The notes under the pieces were generated by a model. The model worked only from the letters and a program-made list of their open reading frames with translations. It ran no database searches and was not told the DNA's origin. A stretch of DNA of 64,000 bases from Corydoras sp. C115. Taxonomy: Eukaryota > Chordata > Actinopteri > Siluriformes > Callichthyidae. A program made the translations under genes and the position numbers. This document shows, piece by piece, positions 53,501 to 63,464 of this stretch. Position 1 is the first letter of the stretch. Each line of letters starts with the position of its first letter. The stretch is from assembly GCA_019802505.1 (NCBI GenBank), contig JAFMOC010000193.1:541501-605500 (forward strand). The letters run 5' to 3'.

Positions 53501-56500
53501 GTATTTAGGTGTGGGGCATTTAGGTGTGGGATGCGGAGTATTTGGGTGTGGGGTATGGAGTGTGGAGTATTTAGATGTGGGGTATGGAGTGTGGAGTATT
53601 TAGGTGTGGGGTATGGAGTGTGGAGTATTTAGGTGTGGGGCATTTAGGTGTGGGATGCGGAGTATTTGGGTGTGGGGTATGGAGTGTGGAGTATTTAGGT
53701 GTGGGGCATTTAGGTGTGGGATGCGGAGTATTTGGGTGTGGGGTATGGAGTGTGGGGTATTTAGGTGTGGGGCATTTAGGTGTGGGATGTGGGGTATTTA
53801 GGTGTGGGATGTGGAGTATTTAGGTGTGGGGCATTTAGGTGTGGGATGTGGAGTATTTAGGTGTGGGGCATTTAGGTGTGGGTTATGGAGTGTGGAGTAT
53901 TTAGGTGTGGGGTATGAAGTGTGGAGTATTTAGGTGTGGGGTATTTAGGTGTGGGGTATGGATTGTGGAGTATTTAGGTGTGGGGTATTTAGCTGTGGGG
54001 TATGGAGTGTGGAGTATTTAGGTGTGGGGTATTTAGGTTTGGGGTATTTAGGTGTGGGGTATGGAGTGTGGAGTATTTAGGTGTGGGGCATTTAGGTGTG
54101 GGATGTGGGGTATTTAGGTGTGGGATGTGGAGTATTTAGGTGTGGGATGTGGAGTATTTAGGTGTGGGGTATGGAGTGTGGAGTATTTAGGTGTGGGGCA
54201 TTTAGGTGTGGGATGTGGAGTATTTAGGTGTGGGGTATTTAGGTGTGGGTTATGGAGTGTGGAGTATTTAGGTGTGGGGTATGAAGTGTGGAGTATTTAG
54301 GTGTGGGGTATTTAGGTGTGGGGTATGGATTGTGGAGTGTTTAGGTGTGGGGTATTTAGGTTTGGGGTATTTAGCTGTGGGGTATGGAGTGTGGGGTATT
54401 TAGGTGTGGGGTATTTAGGTGTGGGGTATTTAGGTGTGGGGTATGGAGTGTGGAGTATTTAGGTGTGGGTTATTTAGGTGTGGGGTATTTAGGTGTGGAG
54501 TATTTAGGTTTGGGGTATGGATTGTGGAGTATTTAGGTGTGGGGTATTTAGCTGTGGGGTATGGAGTGTGGAGTATTTAGGTGTGGGGTATTTAGCTGTG
54601 GGGTATGGGGTGTGGAGTATTTAGGTGTGGGGTATGGGGTGTGGAGTATTTAGGTGTGGGGTATTTAGGTGTGGGGTATGGATTGTGGAGTATTTAGGTG
54701 TGGGGTATTTAGCTGTGGGGTATGGAGTGTGGAGTATTTAGGTGTGGGGTATTTAGGTGTGGGGTATGGATTGTGGAGTATTTAGGTGTGGGGTATGGAG
54801 TGTGGAGTATTTAGGTGTGGGGTATTTAGGTGTGGGGTATGGATTGTGGAGTATTTAGGTGTGGGGTATTTAGCTGTGGGGTATGGGGTGTGGAGTATTT
54901 AGGTGTGGGGTATGGGGTGTGGAGTATTTAGGTGTGGGGTATTTAGGTGTGGGGTATGGATTGTGGAGTATTTAGGTGTGGGGTATTTAGCTGTGGGGTA
55001 TGGAGTGTGGAGTATTTAGGTGTGGGGTATTTAGGTGTGGGGTATGGATTGTGGAGTATTTAGGTGTGGGGTATGGATTGTGGAGTATTTAGGTGTGGGG
55101 TATTTAGCTGTGGGGTATGGGGTGTGGAGTATTTAGGTGTGGGGTATGGGGTGTGGAGTATTTAGGTGTGGGGTATTTAGGTTTGGGGTATTTAGCTGTG
55201 GGGTATGGAGTGTGAACACACACACACACTCACACACACACACTCTATATGGGGCAATTTGGAGAACTCAATTCACCTTGATCCATGTTTTTGGACTGTG
55301 GGAGGAAACCGGAGAACCCGGAGGAAACCCACGCGGACACGGAGAGGACATGGAAACTCCACCCAGATGGGGATTCGAACCGGGAATCCCTAGTGCTGAG
55401 AGGAGAACATGCTAAACCACTAAGCCACCGTGCTGCTTAATTATTGTTGAATGATTGTGTTGAGATGGTCAGTCGTGTCGTCCGTCCGTCGCAGCTCACC
55501 CATGCTGAGTGTAATGGATTATTGTTAAATGATTATGTTGAGATGGTCAGCCGTGTCGTCCGTCCGTCGCAGCTCACCCATGCTGAGTGTAATGGATTAT
55601 TGTTGAATGATTGTTGTGAGATGGTCAGTCGTGTCGTCCGTCCGTCGCAGCTCACCCATGCTGAGTGTAATGGATTATTGTTGAATGATTATGTTGTGAG
55701 ATGGTCAGTCGTGTCGTCCGTCCGTCGCAGCTCACCCATGCTGAGTGTAATGGATTATTGTTGAATGATTATGTTGTGAGATGGTCAGTCGTGTCGTCCG
55801 TCCGTCCGTCGCAGCTCACCCATGCTGAGTGTAATGGATTATTGTTGAATGATTATGTTGTGAGATGGTCAGTCGTGTCGTCCGTCCGTCGCAGCTCACC
55901 CATGCTGAGTGTAATGGATTATTGTTGAATGATTATGTTGAGATGGTCAGCCGTGTCGTCCGTCCGTCGCAGCTCACCCATGCTGAGTGTAATGGATTAT
56001 TGTTGAATGATTATGTTGAGATGGTCAGCCGTGTCGTCCGTCCGTCGCAGCTCACCCATGCTGAGTGTAATGGATTATTGTTGAATGATTATGTTGAGAT
56101 GGTCAGTCGTGTCGTCCGTCCGTCGCAGCTCACCCATGCTGAGTGTAATGGATTATTGTTAAATGATTATGTTGTGAGATGGTCAGCCGTGTCGTCCGTC
56201 CGTCGCAGCTCACCCATGCTGAGTGTAATGGATTATTGTTGAATGATTATGTTGAGATGGTCAGCCGTGTCGTCCGTCCGTCGCAGCTCACCCATGCTGA
56301 GTGTAATGGATTATTGTTGAATGATTATGTTGAGATGGTCAGCCGTGTCGTCCGTCCGTCGCAGCTCACCCATGCTGAGTGTAATGGATTATTGTTGAAT
56401 GATTATGTTGAGATGGTCAGTCGTGTCGTCCGTCCGTCGCAGCTCACCCATGCTGAGTGTAATGGATTATTGTTGAATGATTATGTTGAGATGGTCAGTC

Positions 56501-59500
56501 GTGTCGTCCGTCCGTCGCAGCTCACCCATGCTGAGTGTAATGGATTATTGTTAAATGATTATGTTGTGAGATGGTCAGCCGTGTCGTCCGTCCGTCGCAG
56601 CTCACCCATGCTGAGTGTAATGGATTATTGTTGAATGATTATGTTGAGATGGTCAGCCGTGTCGTCCGTCCGTCGCAGCTCACCCATGCTGAGTGTAATG
56701 GTGGACTGTACTCCAAACCCTTCATCGAGACGTATGACGAGACGCCCATGTTCCTGGCCGTCCTCACGTACATGGGATACGGCATCCTCACCATCTTCGG
56801 ATACCTGAGGGACTTCATGCGGCAGTGGAAAATCGAGAAGTGTCACATCGCCAGAGAGCGAGACGAGCAGAAGGTGAGAGGGTCATCATCATCAGACGTC
56901 CAGTGCGGGACAAGCTTAACGAATCGTTAATTAATTAATTACAGGAACAGACGTCGACCAATCAGAATGACCATTTATTCCATCCATCCATTATCTTCTG
57001 CTTTATCCTCTATTAGGGTCACGGGGGGGGCATCCAGGGGAGAACGTCTTGGGCGCTGGGAAACCCACGCAGACACGGGGAGGACATGCAAACTCCACAC
57101 AGATGGGGATTCGAACCGGGAACCCCCAGCGCTGAGAGGAGAACATGCCAAACCACTAAGTCACTGTACCGCCAGAAATGATATGAATATTCATTCATTC
57201 ATTATCTCCCGCTTTATCCTCTATTAGGGTCGTGGGGGGGTGGGTTCCCTATGCCCATCCAGGGGAGAACATCTCAGGCGCTGGGCAGATAGACCCAGGA
57301 CAGGGGGGGCAATCCATCGCTGGACACACACTCACTCACACACACACACTCTATATGGGGCAATTTGGAGAACTCAATTGACCTTGATCCATGTTTTTTG
57401 GACTGTGGGAGGAAACCGGAGAACCCGGAGGAAACCCACGCAGACACGGGGAGAACATGGAAACTCCACCCAGATAGGGATTCGAACCGGGAACCCCTAG
57501 CGCTGAGAGGCGAACATGCTAAACCACTAAGCCCCCGTGCCGCCTCTGATATGAATATTAATTAATTAATTCATCCATTATCTTCTGGTTTATCCTCCAT
57601 TAGGGTCGCGGGGGGGGGGGTTCCCCATGCCCATCCAGGGGGAACATTTCGGGCGCTGGGCAGATAGACCCAGGACGGGGGGGGGGCAATCTATCGCTGG
57701 ACACACACTCACTCACACAGACACACACTCTATATGGGGCAATTTGGAGAACTCAATTGACCTTGATCCATGTTTTTTGGACTGTGGGAGGAAACCGGAG
57801 AACCCGGAGGAAACCCACGCGGACACGGGGAGAACATGGAAACTCCACCCAGATGGGGATTCGAAGCGGAATCCCTAGTGCTGAGAGGAGAACATGCTAA
57901 ACCACTAAGCCCACAGTGGGGATAGTAAAAATTAAAAAATTAATAAATATTGTAAAAAAATATTAATAAAAAACTAGCTACGTGAAGTTTCCGACGACTT
58001 TCAAAATTTTTTCTTCTTTTCAGGACTTCGTTCCACTTTATCAAGACTTCGAGAACTTCTACAACCGGAACCTCTACATGAGGATCCGGGACAACTGGAA
58101 CCGTCCCATATGCAGCGTTCCCGGAGACAAGATGGACCTGGTGGAGAGAGTGTCGTACGACTTCAACTGGACGTTCAGGTGAGCTCGGGTTCCATCAGCT
58201 TTATCTGGATGGAGATCAGTGGACCATGGGGAACCTAGAGAGGTCCTGATTATTGTCCTACCATAATGATGGGAGAGAACGTTTCAGGCTGGGGTCTATC
58301 CCGTCATGTTGGGGGGTGTACACTTATACATCATGTGGTCATGGACTGGTTCCCTCAACATGCCATTGAGATCTTCTTGCTTTCTGAATCCTGTAGATGT
58401 TTCCCGTCCACGCGGATCAGAACCCCCGCAGAACCATTAAAGCTCAGATTGCTGTGGTTCTGCAGGAAGTCCAACACATCTTCTAAACGAGTTTAACGTT
58501 ATTTATTAGTTTATTTAAAGTTAGTTATTTATTTCTGTCGCTTTTTACATCAGAACGTCGTCACAAAGCAGCTTTACAGAATGAAAAGCCTTTAAACCCC
58601 CAAAGAGCGAGCTGAAGAGACAGCGGCAAGAAAAAACTCCGTTATGTTGTTATTTAACGAAGAAACCTTGTGAGGACCGAGACTCAGTGGGGGGTCAGCA
58701 TCAACAGTGTAGGACAGTCATGTAGAGATATTCATTCATTCATTATCTTCTGCTTTATCCTCTATTAGGGTCGCGGGGGGGGGGTTCCCCATGCCCATCC
58801 AGGGGAGAACGTCTCGGGCGCTGGGCAGATACACCCAGGACAGGACGCCAATCTATCACTGGACACACACTCTATTTGGGGCAATCTGGAGAACTCAATT
58901 GACCTCGATCCATGTTTTTAGACTGTGGGAGGAAACCGGAGAACCCGGAGGAAGCCCACGTGGACACGGGGAGAACATGGAAACTCCACCCAGATGGGGA
59001 TTCGAACCGGGAATCCCTAGCGCTGAGAGGAGAACATAACAGGAGAACAGCTGTAGAGATATTTAACAAATGGAAAAACTCTAACAACTGGAGAACTATA
59101 TGTGAGTCCATTAGGGGGCGCCCTGCAGGACCGCCAGTCCGATTAATATCCAGGTTCCGTCCAGTATTGGTCAGCAGAACCATGGATGAAGGTCTCCAGG
59201 ACGCCGATCACACCTCAAAAGAAACAGACGAGGAAGGAAGGCCGTTAGAGCTGATAATAAAGCAGAGTAATTAATTAATCAGTGATTGATTGACGCGTCG
59301 TAAACGAGGCTCTTTGGTAAAGCGTCCGTCCGGTGGTCAGCAGAACGTTAAAACGTTATTAAATGGACGGTTGCCTGACCTGCAGAGCGACGGGAAGTCG
59401 CTGGGTGTGTGGGGGTCAACGGTCAGTCTCCCGGCTATCCTGAGACATCTGCGGGTGTAGACATCCTGTATGGGTGGAGGAGCGGCGTGCGGTGGGCGGG

Positions 59501-60350
59501 CGGGCAGTGTGAGGAATCAGCTCAGAGTTATTATAATTAAAAACAAATTCATTAATATTAATATGAGGTGGTTTAGTGATTTAGTATGTTCTCCTCTCAG
59601 CGCTAGGGATTCCCGGTTCGAATCCCCATCTGGGTGGAGTTTCCATGTCCTCCCCGTGTCCGTGTGGGTTTCCTCCGGGTTCTCCGGTTTCCTCCCACAG
59701 TCCAAAAACATGGATCAAGGTCAATTGAATTCTCCAAATTGCCCCATATAGAGTGTGTGTGCCCAGTGATAGATTGCCCCCTGTCCTGGGTGTATCTGCC
59801 CAGCGCCCGAAATGTTCCCCCCTGGATGGGCATGGGGAACCCCCCCCCCCCCCGCAACCCTAATAGAGGATAAAGTGGAAGATAATGTATTAATTAATTA
59901 ATTAATTAATTAATATTAATATAATTTCTGGCGGCACAGTGGCTTAGTGGTTTGGCATGTTCTCCTCTCAGCGCTAGGGATTTCCGGTTCGAATCCCCAT
60001 CTGGGTGAAGTTTCCATGTCCTCCACGTGTCCGCGTGGGTTTCCTCCGGGTTCTCCGGTTTCCTCCCACAGTCCAAAAACATGGATCAAGGTGAATTGAG
60101 TTCTCCAAATTGCCCCATATAGAGTGTGTGAGTGAGTGTGTGCCCAGTGATAGATTGCCCCCCTGTCCTGGGTGTATCTGCCCAGTGCCCGAAACGTTCT
60201 CCCCTGGATGGGCATGGAGAACCCCCCCCCCCCCCCCCCCCCCCAATATAGGATAAAGTGGAAGATAATGGATGAATGATATCAGTTTTGATGAGGATCC
60301 AGGGTTCACTCTTTAAGGCGTCTTTTGTTTACAGGATGTGATGTAACCCC

Positions 60351-60385
<35 letters not shown>

Positions 60386-63377
60386 CGCTGCTGTAATGAT
60401 TAACTGCAGGTTTCCACCTCGCTCCCATTTCTTCTATTGTTTAGGTTCCTAAAAACGTTCTAACAACATGTTAAAATAATAAAACCCCAAAAACATGTTC
60501 CGTGATGCTGCACGACGCTGGTGTTTTGTAATCCTGCAGACGTGTGACCGCATTAGTTAATTAGTTAATTATTACATTACAGTGCAGCTCTCTCACCTGA
60601 TGGATGATAATAAAGCAATACGGTATGAGGGGGCGTGGCCTTATACTGAATAAACCCCATAAACAGGTGTTATTATCCCGGCGTGTTTTTTACGTGATTT
60701 ATTCAGAATAATGCACAACCTCGAGAGTCTGATCGCTTTAATAAAACACTTACAAACTCACTATAGTAAAAAAACAAATTGATTCAGAAATGTCTTTATT
60801 AAGTATAAAATCGTTAATAATGTGACCTTGCGCGACGTAATATAGTCGACACACTGCCATCTAGCGGCCGAATTACAGAACGCAGTTTATTTATGTTTAG
60901 TGCCGATCGGGAATCGACTCTCTGTTTATATTAATCTGTATTTTATGATTAAAATAACGTATTGTATATTACACTCTGATACGAATGTGAAGCACGATAC
61001 GAGGTGTGTGTTATTGTTAATGAGGTCACGGCTGGACACACGGCTCAGCCAATCAGATTTAAGGACCCGGACTACTCGTTTTATAAGAGATTATTTTTAT
61101 TATTATTATTATCACGTGTTTACAACTAGGGGTGTCTCCAACTAAGGATTTTCATAGTCGAATCTGATTCGTCAGATTTTCCCTATAGTCGACTGATAGT
61201 CGAATCAGTTAAAATTTCACCACAAGATGGCGCTATAAGCGTGGTTTTTAAAAAAGATTTTTTTTTTATATATTTTACTTGTTTTTCTAACAAAAGAAAA
61301 CCTTTTTTGTTTGTTTTTCTTTTTTTTTTTTTTTCTAGAAATTAGGATGATTTTATTTGACAAAAGGCTATATATAAATATAACGAAAACAAAGACATTT
61401 CATGTAAAAACTAATGCTTAGCAGCAGCCATGGGCGCCCCCATGTGGTCAAAATGGTACATTCGACTATGAGGTTCATAGTCGACTACGGTTCTCCGAAT
61501 CGAATCGTCGAATCAGCGAATATTGCAGCTCACCCCTATTTACAACTGATAATAGATGTGACTGAATAGTTATGAACATTAAAGAACCGTAACCGACGGT
61601 AACGCATGATTCCTTTATATAAGATATTTTCGACAATTTAAATAAATAAAAATCTGCTGTGTCAGCAGGTTTTTGGTTTTTCATGGTTATTGATCTTTAA
61701 TATAAGGTATCTGAACGTCTCCTCGGTTCTCAGAACCTCTGTACAGTCAGTGTTTTGTTTCTGAAGGTCACCTTGGCGGCTTTTAACCATTAATCAGAAG
61801 ATAAACACTCAAGGTCACTGGTAACTCGTGTTTCCGCCTGCGTGTCAGAGCGGCGGCGCCGCGGCGGTGACGTGCGACCTCCTAACGCTCAGATTCTCTC
61901 CCTCAGACACACGGGGCGTGTCATAAAGGACGTCATCAACATGGGGTCGTATAACTACCTGGGCTTCGCAGAGAAGACCGGCCCGTGCGCCGACGCGGCG
62001 GCCGATGTTACGATGAAATACGGCGTGGGGGTGAGCAGCACCCGGCAGGAGATGGGTAAGAGTTTTACACAATTATCCAATCGACAGACGCGGATCCCTG
62101 ATATGTATTTGTAGTTCTATTATTACAGATTGTAGTCCTGCTGTTTCCATACATACCCCCCTGTACAGCACAATACACACAAACACACCTGCACCACCAC
62201 CATGTCAGTATCACTGCAGTACTGAGAATCATCCACCACCCTAATAACACCTGCACCACCATGTCAGTATCACTGCAGAACTGAGCATCATCCACCACCC
62301 TAATAACACCTGCACCACCACGTCAGTATCACTGCAGAACTGAGCATCATCCACCACCCTAATAACACCTGCACCACCATGTCAGTATCACTGCAGTACT
62401 GAGCATCATCCACCACCCTAATAACACCTGCACCACCACCATGTCAGTGTCACTGCAGTACTGAGCATCATCCACCACCCTAATAACACCTGCACCACCA
62501 CGTCAGTGTCACTGCAGAACTGAGCATCATCCACCACCCTAATAACACCTGCACCACCATGTCAGTATCACTGCAGTACTGAGCATCATCCACCACCCTA
62601 ATAACACCTGCACCACCACCATGTCAGTGTCACTGCAGAACTGAGCATCATCCACCACCCTAATAACACCTGCACCACCATGTCAGTATCACTGCAGTAC
62701 TGAGCATCATCCACCACCCTAATAACACCTGCACCACCACCATGTCAGTGTCACTGCAGTACTGAGCATCATCCACCACCCTAATAACACCTGCACCACC
62801 ACGTCAGTGTCACTGCAGAACTGAGCATCATCCACCACCCTAATAACACCTGCACCACCACCATGTCAGTGTCACTGCAGAACTGAGCATCATCCACCAC
62901 CCTAATAACACCTGCACCACCATGTCAGTATCACTGCAGTACTGAGCATCATCCACCACCCTAATAACACCTGCACCACCACCATGTCTGTACCACTGCA
63001 GTACTGAGCATCATCCACCACCCTAATAACACCAGCCCTGTCTATGGTCCTGATCATCAGAGAACATGTTCTAAATGCCCCCCCTCCAGTGGATAGTTCC
63101 TCTTAACTATGTGGAACTGTTTGCTTTTGAAGTCCCTGAACTGGTTTGGTTCCTCTGCAGAGTTCCTGATCTGTCCTGCTGAGCACGTCCGAGTTCTTGT
63201 TGCTCTTCTGTTCCTCAGTGACCGTTCTCATGGCTGCTCTGTGTTTCTTCAGGTAACCTGGAGAGACACGAGGAACTGGAGAAGCTGACCGCCAGGTTTC
63301 TGGGGGTGGAGGCGGCCATGGCGTTCGGAATGGGCTTCGCCACCAACTCCATGAACATTCCGGCACTAACCGGCAAG
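50549..63377 (+). CDS. sptlc2: Serine palmitoyltransferase long-chain subunit (SPTLC2-like), 5' five exons, partial
   Basis: Coding exons 50549-50677, 56679-56873, 58024-58178, 61907-62055, 63253-63377; phases close, 251 residues, and the gene continues past the window. With SPTLC1 it forms the ER enzyme that condenses serine with acyl-CoA, the first step of sphingolipid synthesis. The N-terminus (1-43) is a poorly conserved Gly/Arg-rich leader. NGGLYSKPF (50-58), a membrane segment (about 67-86, MFLAVLTYMGYGILTIFGYL), IEKCHIARERDEQK, DFVPLYQDFENFYNRNLYMR, NWNRPICSVPG, INMGSYNYLGFAEKTG, VGVSSTRQEMGNL and AMAFGMGFATNSMNIPAL are family blocks. The PLP lysine lies downstream and is not seen. The start ATG at 50549 is chosen because its frame joins exon 2 in phase. 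Some positions match SPTLC3 (ERVS, NWTFRHTGRVIKDV), so the paralogue assignment is less sure than the family. Confidence 0.9.
50678..51905. other. Intron 1 of the sptlc2-like gene, 5' part
   Basis: Transposon fragment GGCCTTCCCCAAACTGTTGA near 50847, in a MITE-like stretch to about 50945. SINE-B follows at 51246-51459, an A run near 51640. The rest is unassigned. Confidence 0.5.
51246..51459 (-). mobile_element. SINE-B copy, near full length
   Basis: Antisense: TTTATCCAAAGCGACTTACA, CAGCGCCCCCTGGAGCAATG, and the head GACCACTGAGCTACCACGCC. Confidence 0.87.
51907..52245 (-). mobile_element. SINE-A copy, with 14-bp TSD
   Basis: Flanked by GGTCGACTGAACCA (51893-51906) and GGTCGACGGAACCA (52246-52259), one mismatch. 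A few head bases are missing. Confidence 0.95.
52370..52750. repeat. GGTATTTAGGTGTG-type minisatellite, small array
   Basis: Irregular units of GTGTGGGGTATTTAG and TTTAGTGTGGGATA, the same family as the larger array from 53415. Confidence 0.93.
52751..53414. other. Intronic stretch between two arrays of the same family
   Basis: Contains CAACAGTTTGGGGAAGGTCC (53090-53109, inverted transposon fragment) and an (AAACGAGATA)n run at 53258-53300. No exon supported. Confidence 0.45.
53415..55213. repeat. GGTATTTAGGTGTGG minisatellite, 1.8 kb
   Basis: Units GTATTTAGGTGTGGG alternating with GTATGGAGTGTGGA, in higher-order blocks. The + strand is G-rich and C-poor throughout. Ends directly in a SINE-A fragment. 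Confidence 0.97.
55214..55438 (-). mobile_element. SINE-A fragment between two arrays
   Basis: Antisense, from the ACACACTCTATATGGGGC block to the head AGCCACCGTGCTGC. The 3' third is missing at the junction with the 1.8-kb array. Confidence 0.92.
55439..56701 (+). repeat. Tandem array of a 3' splice site plus exon start (16 acceptors)
   Basis: Units of 78 bp (some 80, one 84) consist of about 55 intronic bases ending GTCGTCCGTCCGTCGCAG plus 23 exonic bases starting CTCACCCATGCTGAG. Exonic CTC positions: 55495, 55573, 55651, 55731, 55815, 55895, 55973, 56051, 56129, 56209, 56287, 56365, 56443, 56521, 56601, 56679. Only the last runs into real exon 2 (after AATGG). The acceptor at 56601 is 78 bp upstream and in frame without stops; all earlier ones meet a stop. 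Confidence 0.95.
56977..57173 (-). mobile_element. SINE-A copy with a large internal deletion
   Basis: Tail and C tract present, then GGGCGCTGGG joins directly to AAACCCACGCAGACACGG; the ATAGAGTGTG part is gone. Confidence 0.9.
57192..57546 (-). mobile_element. SINE-A copy, full length, with 13-bp TSD
   Basis: Flanked by TGATATGAATATT at 57179-57191 and 57547-57559. Confidence 0.96.
57570..57905 (-). mobile_element. SINE-A copy, head slightly truncated
   Basis: Third of three consecutive antisense copies in intron 2. Ends AACCACTAAGCCCACAG. Confidence 0.93.
58179..58720. other. Intron 3 start with an inverted Repeat-D copy
   Basis: Repeat-D antisense at 58543-58715 (TCGTCACAAAGCAGCTTTAC, AGAGCGAGCTGAAGAGACAG, AACCTTGTGAGGACCGAGAC). 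58179-58540 is unassigned. Confidence 0.6.
58733..59051 (-). mobile_element. SINE-A copy, 5'-truncated, with 12-bp TSD
   Basis: Ends in the ATGTTCTCCTCTCAG block without A box. Flanked by TGTAGAGATATT at 58721-58732 and 59052-59063. Confidence 0.95.
59064..59550. other. Intronic stretch, nothing recognised
   Basis: No exon or complete repeat supported. Confidence 0.4.
59565..59908 (+). mobile_element. SINE-A copy, head slightly truncated, with 14-bp TSD
   Basis: Flanked by ATTAATATTAATAT at 59551-59564 and 59909-59922. The tail is an (ATTA)n run rather than ATGA. Confidence 0.93.
59930..60279 (+). mobile_element. SINE-A copy, full length
   Basis: Head GGCGGCACAGTGGCTTAGTG to the tail ATAATGGATGAATG, close behind the previous copy and in the same orientation. 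Confidence 0.94.
60280..61118. other. AT-rich intronic stretch with a C homopolymer
   Basis: C tract of about 33 at 60352-60384 without SINE context. Nothing else recognised. Confidence 0.45.
61127..61538. mobile_element. hAT-type non-autonomous element with 8-bp TSD
   Basis: 412 bp beginning TAGGGGTGTC and ending GCTCACCCCTA (inverted ends), flanked by TTTACAAC at 61119-61126 and 61539-61546. It contains inner inverted motifs (CATAGTCGA...TCGACTAT) and no coding capacity. The 8-bp target duplication and short ends fit hAT elements mobilised by a transposase from elsewhere. Confidence 0.88.
61547..61906. other. End of intron 3 of the sptlc2-like gene
   Basis: Runs to the acceptor CTCTCCCTCAG at 61906. 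A CpG-rich patch (61850-61885) adjoins the exon. Nothing else recognised. Confidence 0.45.
62165..63035. repeat. MITE-C-derived minisatellite in intron 4
   Basis: About 14 units of 56-62 bp made of CCTGCACCACCACCATGTCA, GTATCACTGCAGTACTGAGC and ATCATCCACCACCCTAATAA. Single-copy MITE-C sequence follows (GTCCTGATCATCAGAGAACA at 63048-63067). Confidence 0.95.
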
Positions 63378-63464
63378 GTGAGCGCCATAGCAACCACCTG
63401 AAAGGCCCTCCATGTCTCCAACAGATGCCGTGGAAATGCTTTGGAATACGTTACGAGTTACCTA

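Noticed and set aside
55444..56634. Frames with repeated VVRPSQLTHAECNG as an independent repeat protein
   Set aside because: These are the duplicated splice-site units of sptlc2 exon 2, interrupted by stops after each 80-bp unit; not a separate gene.
1687..60279. About 100 short frames with motifs like FLDCGRKPENPEE or SHSPKTWIK
   Set aside because: All are translations of SINE-A copies on either strand.
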